Positions 6,027-6,241 of a stretch of 6,241 bases of DNA are shown piece by piece. The stretch lies in assembly GCA_035517775.1 (NCBI GenBank), contig DATIYF010000108.1:1-6241 (forward strand), read 5' to 3'. Under the pieces are notes generated by a model. That model worked only from the letters and a program-made list of their open reading frames with translations. It was not told where the DNA came from and searched no databases. A program made the translations under genes and the position numbers. This DNA comes from DATIYF01 sp035517775. Lineage in GTDB: Bacteria; Acidobacteriota; Terriglobia; Terriglobales; Acidobacteriaceae. Each line of letters opens with the position of its first letter. Positions within the stretch are counted from its first letter, which is position 1.

Positions 6027-6241
6027 ATGGTGGAACTCAGACGAGCGAGACGCTTTCGGCTGTCGGCTCCCGTCTTTTTCTGCTGGGTTGACCGGGACGG
6101 CGCGCTGCAGGAGCGCTCGGGGACGACGCGCGACGTCTGTATGTCCGGTGCCTTCATCGTGTCGGACATGGTGCCCCACCCCAGCGCGCCCGTTGGCGTT
6201 GACATTTACCTGCCGGGCGACGTAGCGGGCAGAGTCGTTGA
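6027..6241 (+). CDS. PilZ-domain protein (3' partial)
   Basis: The frame is open from 6027 to the window edge, giving 71 residues with no stop. The N-terminus ELRRARRFRLSAPVFF carries the RRxxR arginine cluster (Arg5-Arg9) that begins PilZ domains. It is followed by a strand-rich stretch and RDVCMSGAFIVSD, which aligns with the second c-di-GMP motif [D/N]xSxxG as Asp36, Cys38 and Gly41, with Cys in place of Ser. The end (VGVDIYLPG) fits the later PilZ strands. Known: PilZ domains bind cyclic di-GMP through these two motifs and control motility, polysaccharide output or protein partners. Start choices are ATG 6027, GTG 6030 (better spaced from AGGAGG) and ATG 5991, which lacks a Shine-Dalgarno. 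Whether the protein is PilZ alone or has further domains is not visible. The gene is divergent from the response regulator. Confidence 0.75.
   Translation, partial: MVELRRARRFRLSAPVFFCWVDRDGALQERSGTTRDVCMSGAFIVSDMVPHPSAPVGVDIYLPGDVAGRVV

Noticed and set aside
5723..6205. 160-residue minus-strand open frame across the divergent intergenic region
   Set aside because: It overlaps the PilZ coding start antisense, has no recognisable domain, and its residue mix looks like translated non-coding DNA.

Overview
The window looks like chromosomal DNA of an Acidobacteriota member. It is GC-rich by eye. It carries an ASPIC/UnbV (CRTAC1-type) beta-propeller gene beside tandem exported TPR genes, and a NarL/FixJ-type regulator of a kind I associate with this phylum (DGPL in the receiver, EHTVRNYLFKIFDKLG in the HTH). 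The assignment is by family resemblance only; no rRNA or other marker is present.

Positions 1-4403 hold four plus-strand genes packed head to tail: a CRTAC1-type protein cut by the left edge (1-1008), a TPR lipoprotein (1010-2053), a second TPR protein with a Sec-type signal (2050-3291) and an exported GH43 arabinanase-type hydrolase (3339-4403). Junctions are a 1-nt gap (TGAGATG), a 4-nt overlap (ATGA), and a 47-nt gap containing a Shine-Dalgarno motif. The layout reads as one operon whose promoter lies left of the window. All four products are predicted to act outside the cytoplasm, so a role in capturing and cutting an arabinan-type plant polysaccharide is the simplest reading. Only the last gene has a family with a known substrate class.

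Positions 4404-4627 are a short convergent gap with no clear terminator. A minus-strand LuxR-type response regulator follows (4628-5458). Its receiver lacks the phospho-accepting Asp and other switch residues, so it is probably not controlled by classical phosphorylation.

Positions 5459-6026 are a divergent intergenic region. For the regulator it offers a plausible sigma-70 promoter (TTGACA, 17 bp, CAGAAT) with an AT-rich UP-like block, a perfect 8+1+8 dyad over the -10, and two TTGCAT direct repeats one helical turn apart upstream. From about 6027 a PilZ-domain gene starts on the plus strand and runs off the right edge.

I saw no tRNA, rRNA, CRISPR array, insertion sequence or phage gene. 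No wholly new system is evident. The points most worth following are the degenerate receiver with its promoter architecture, and the surface-glycan operon.
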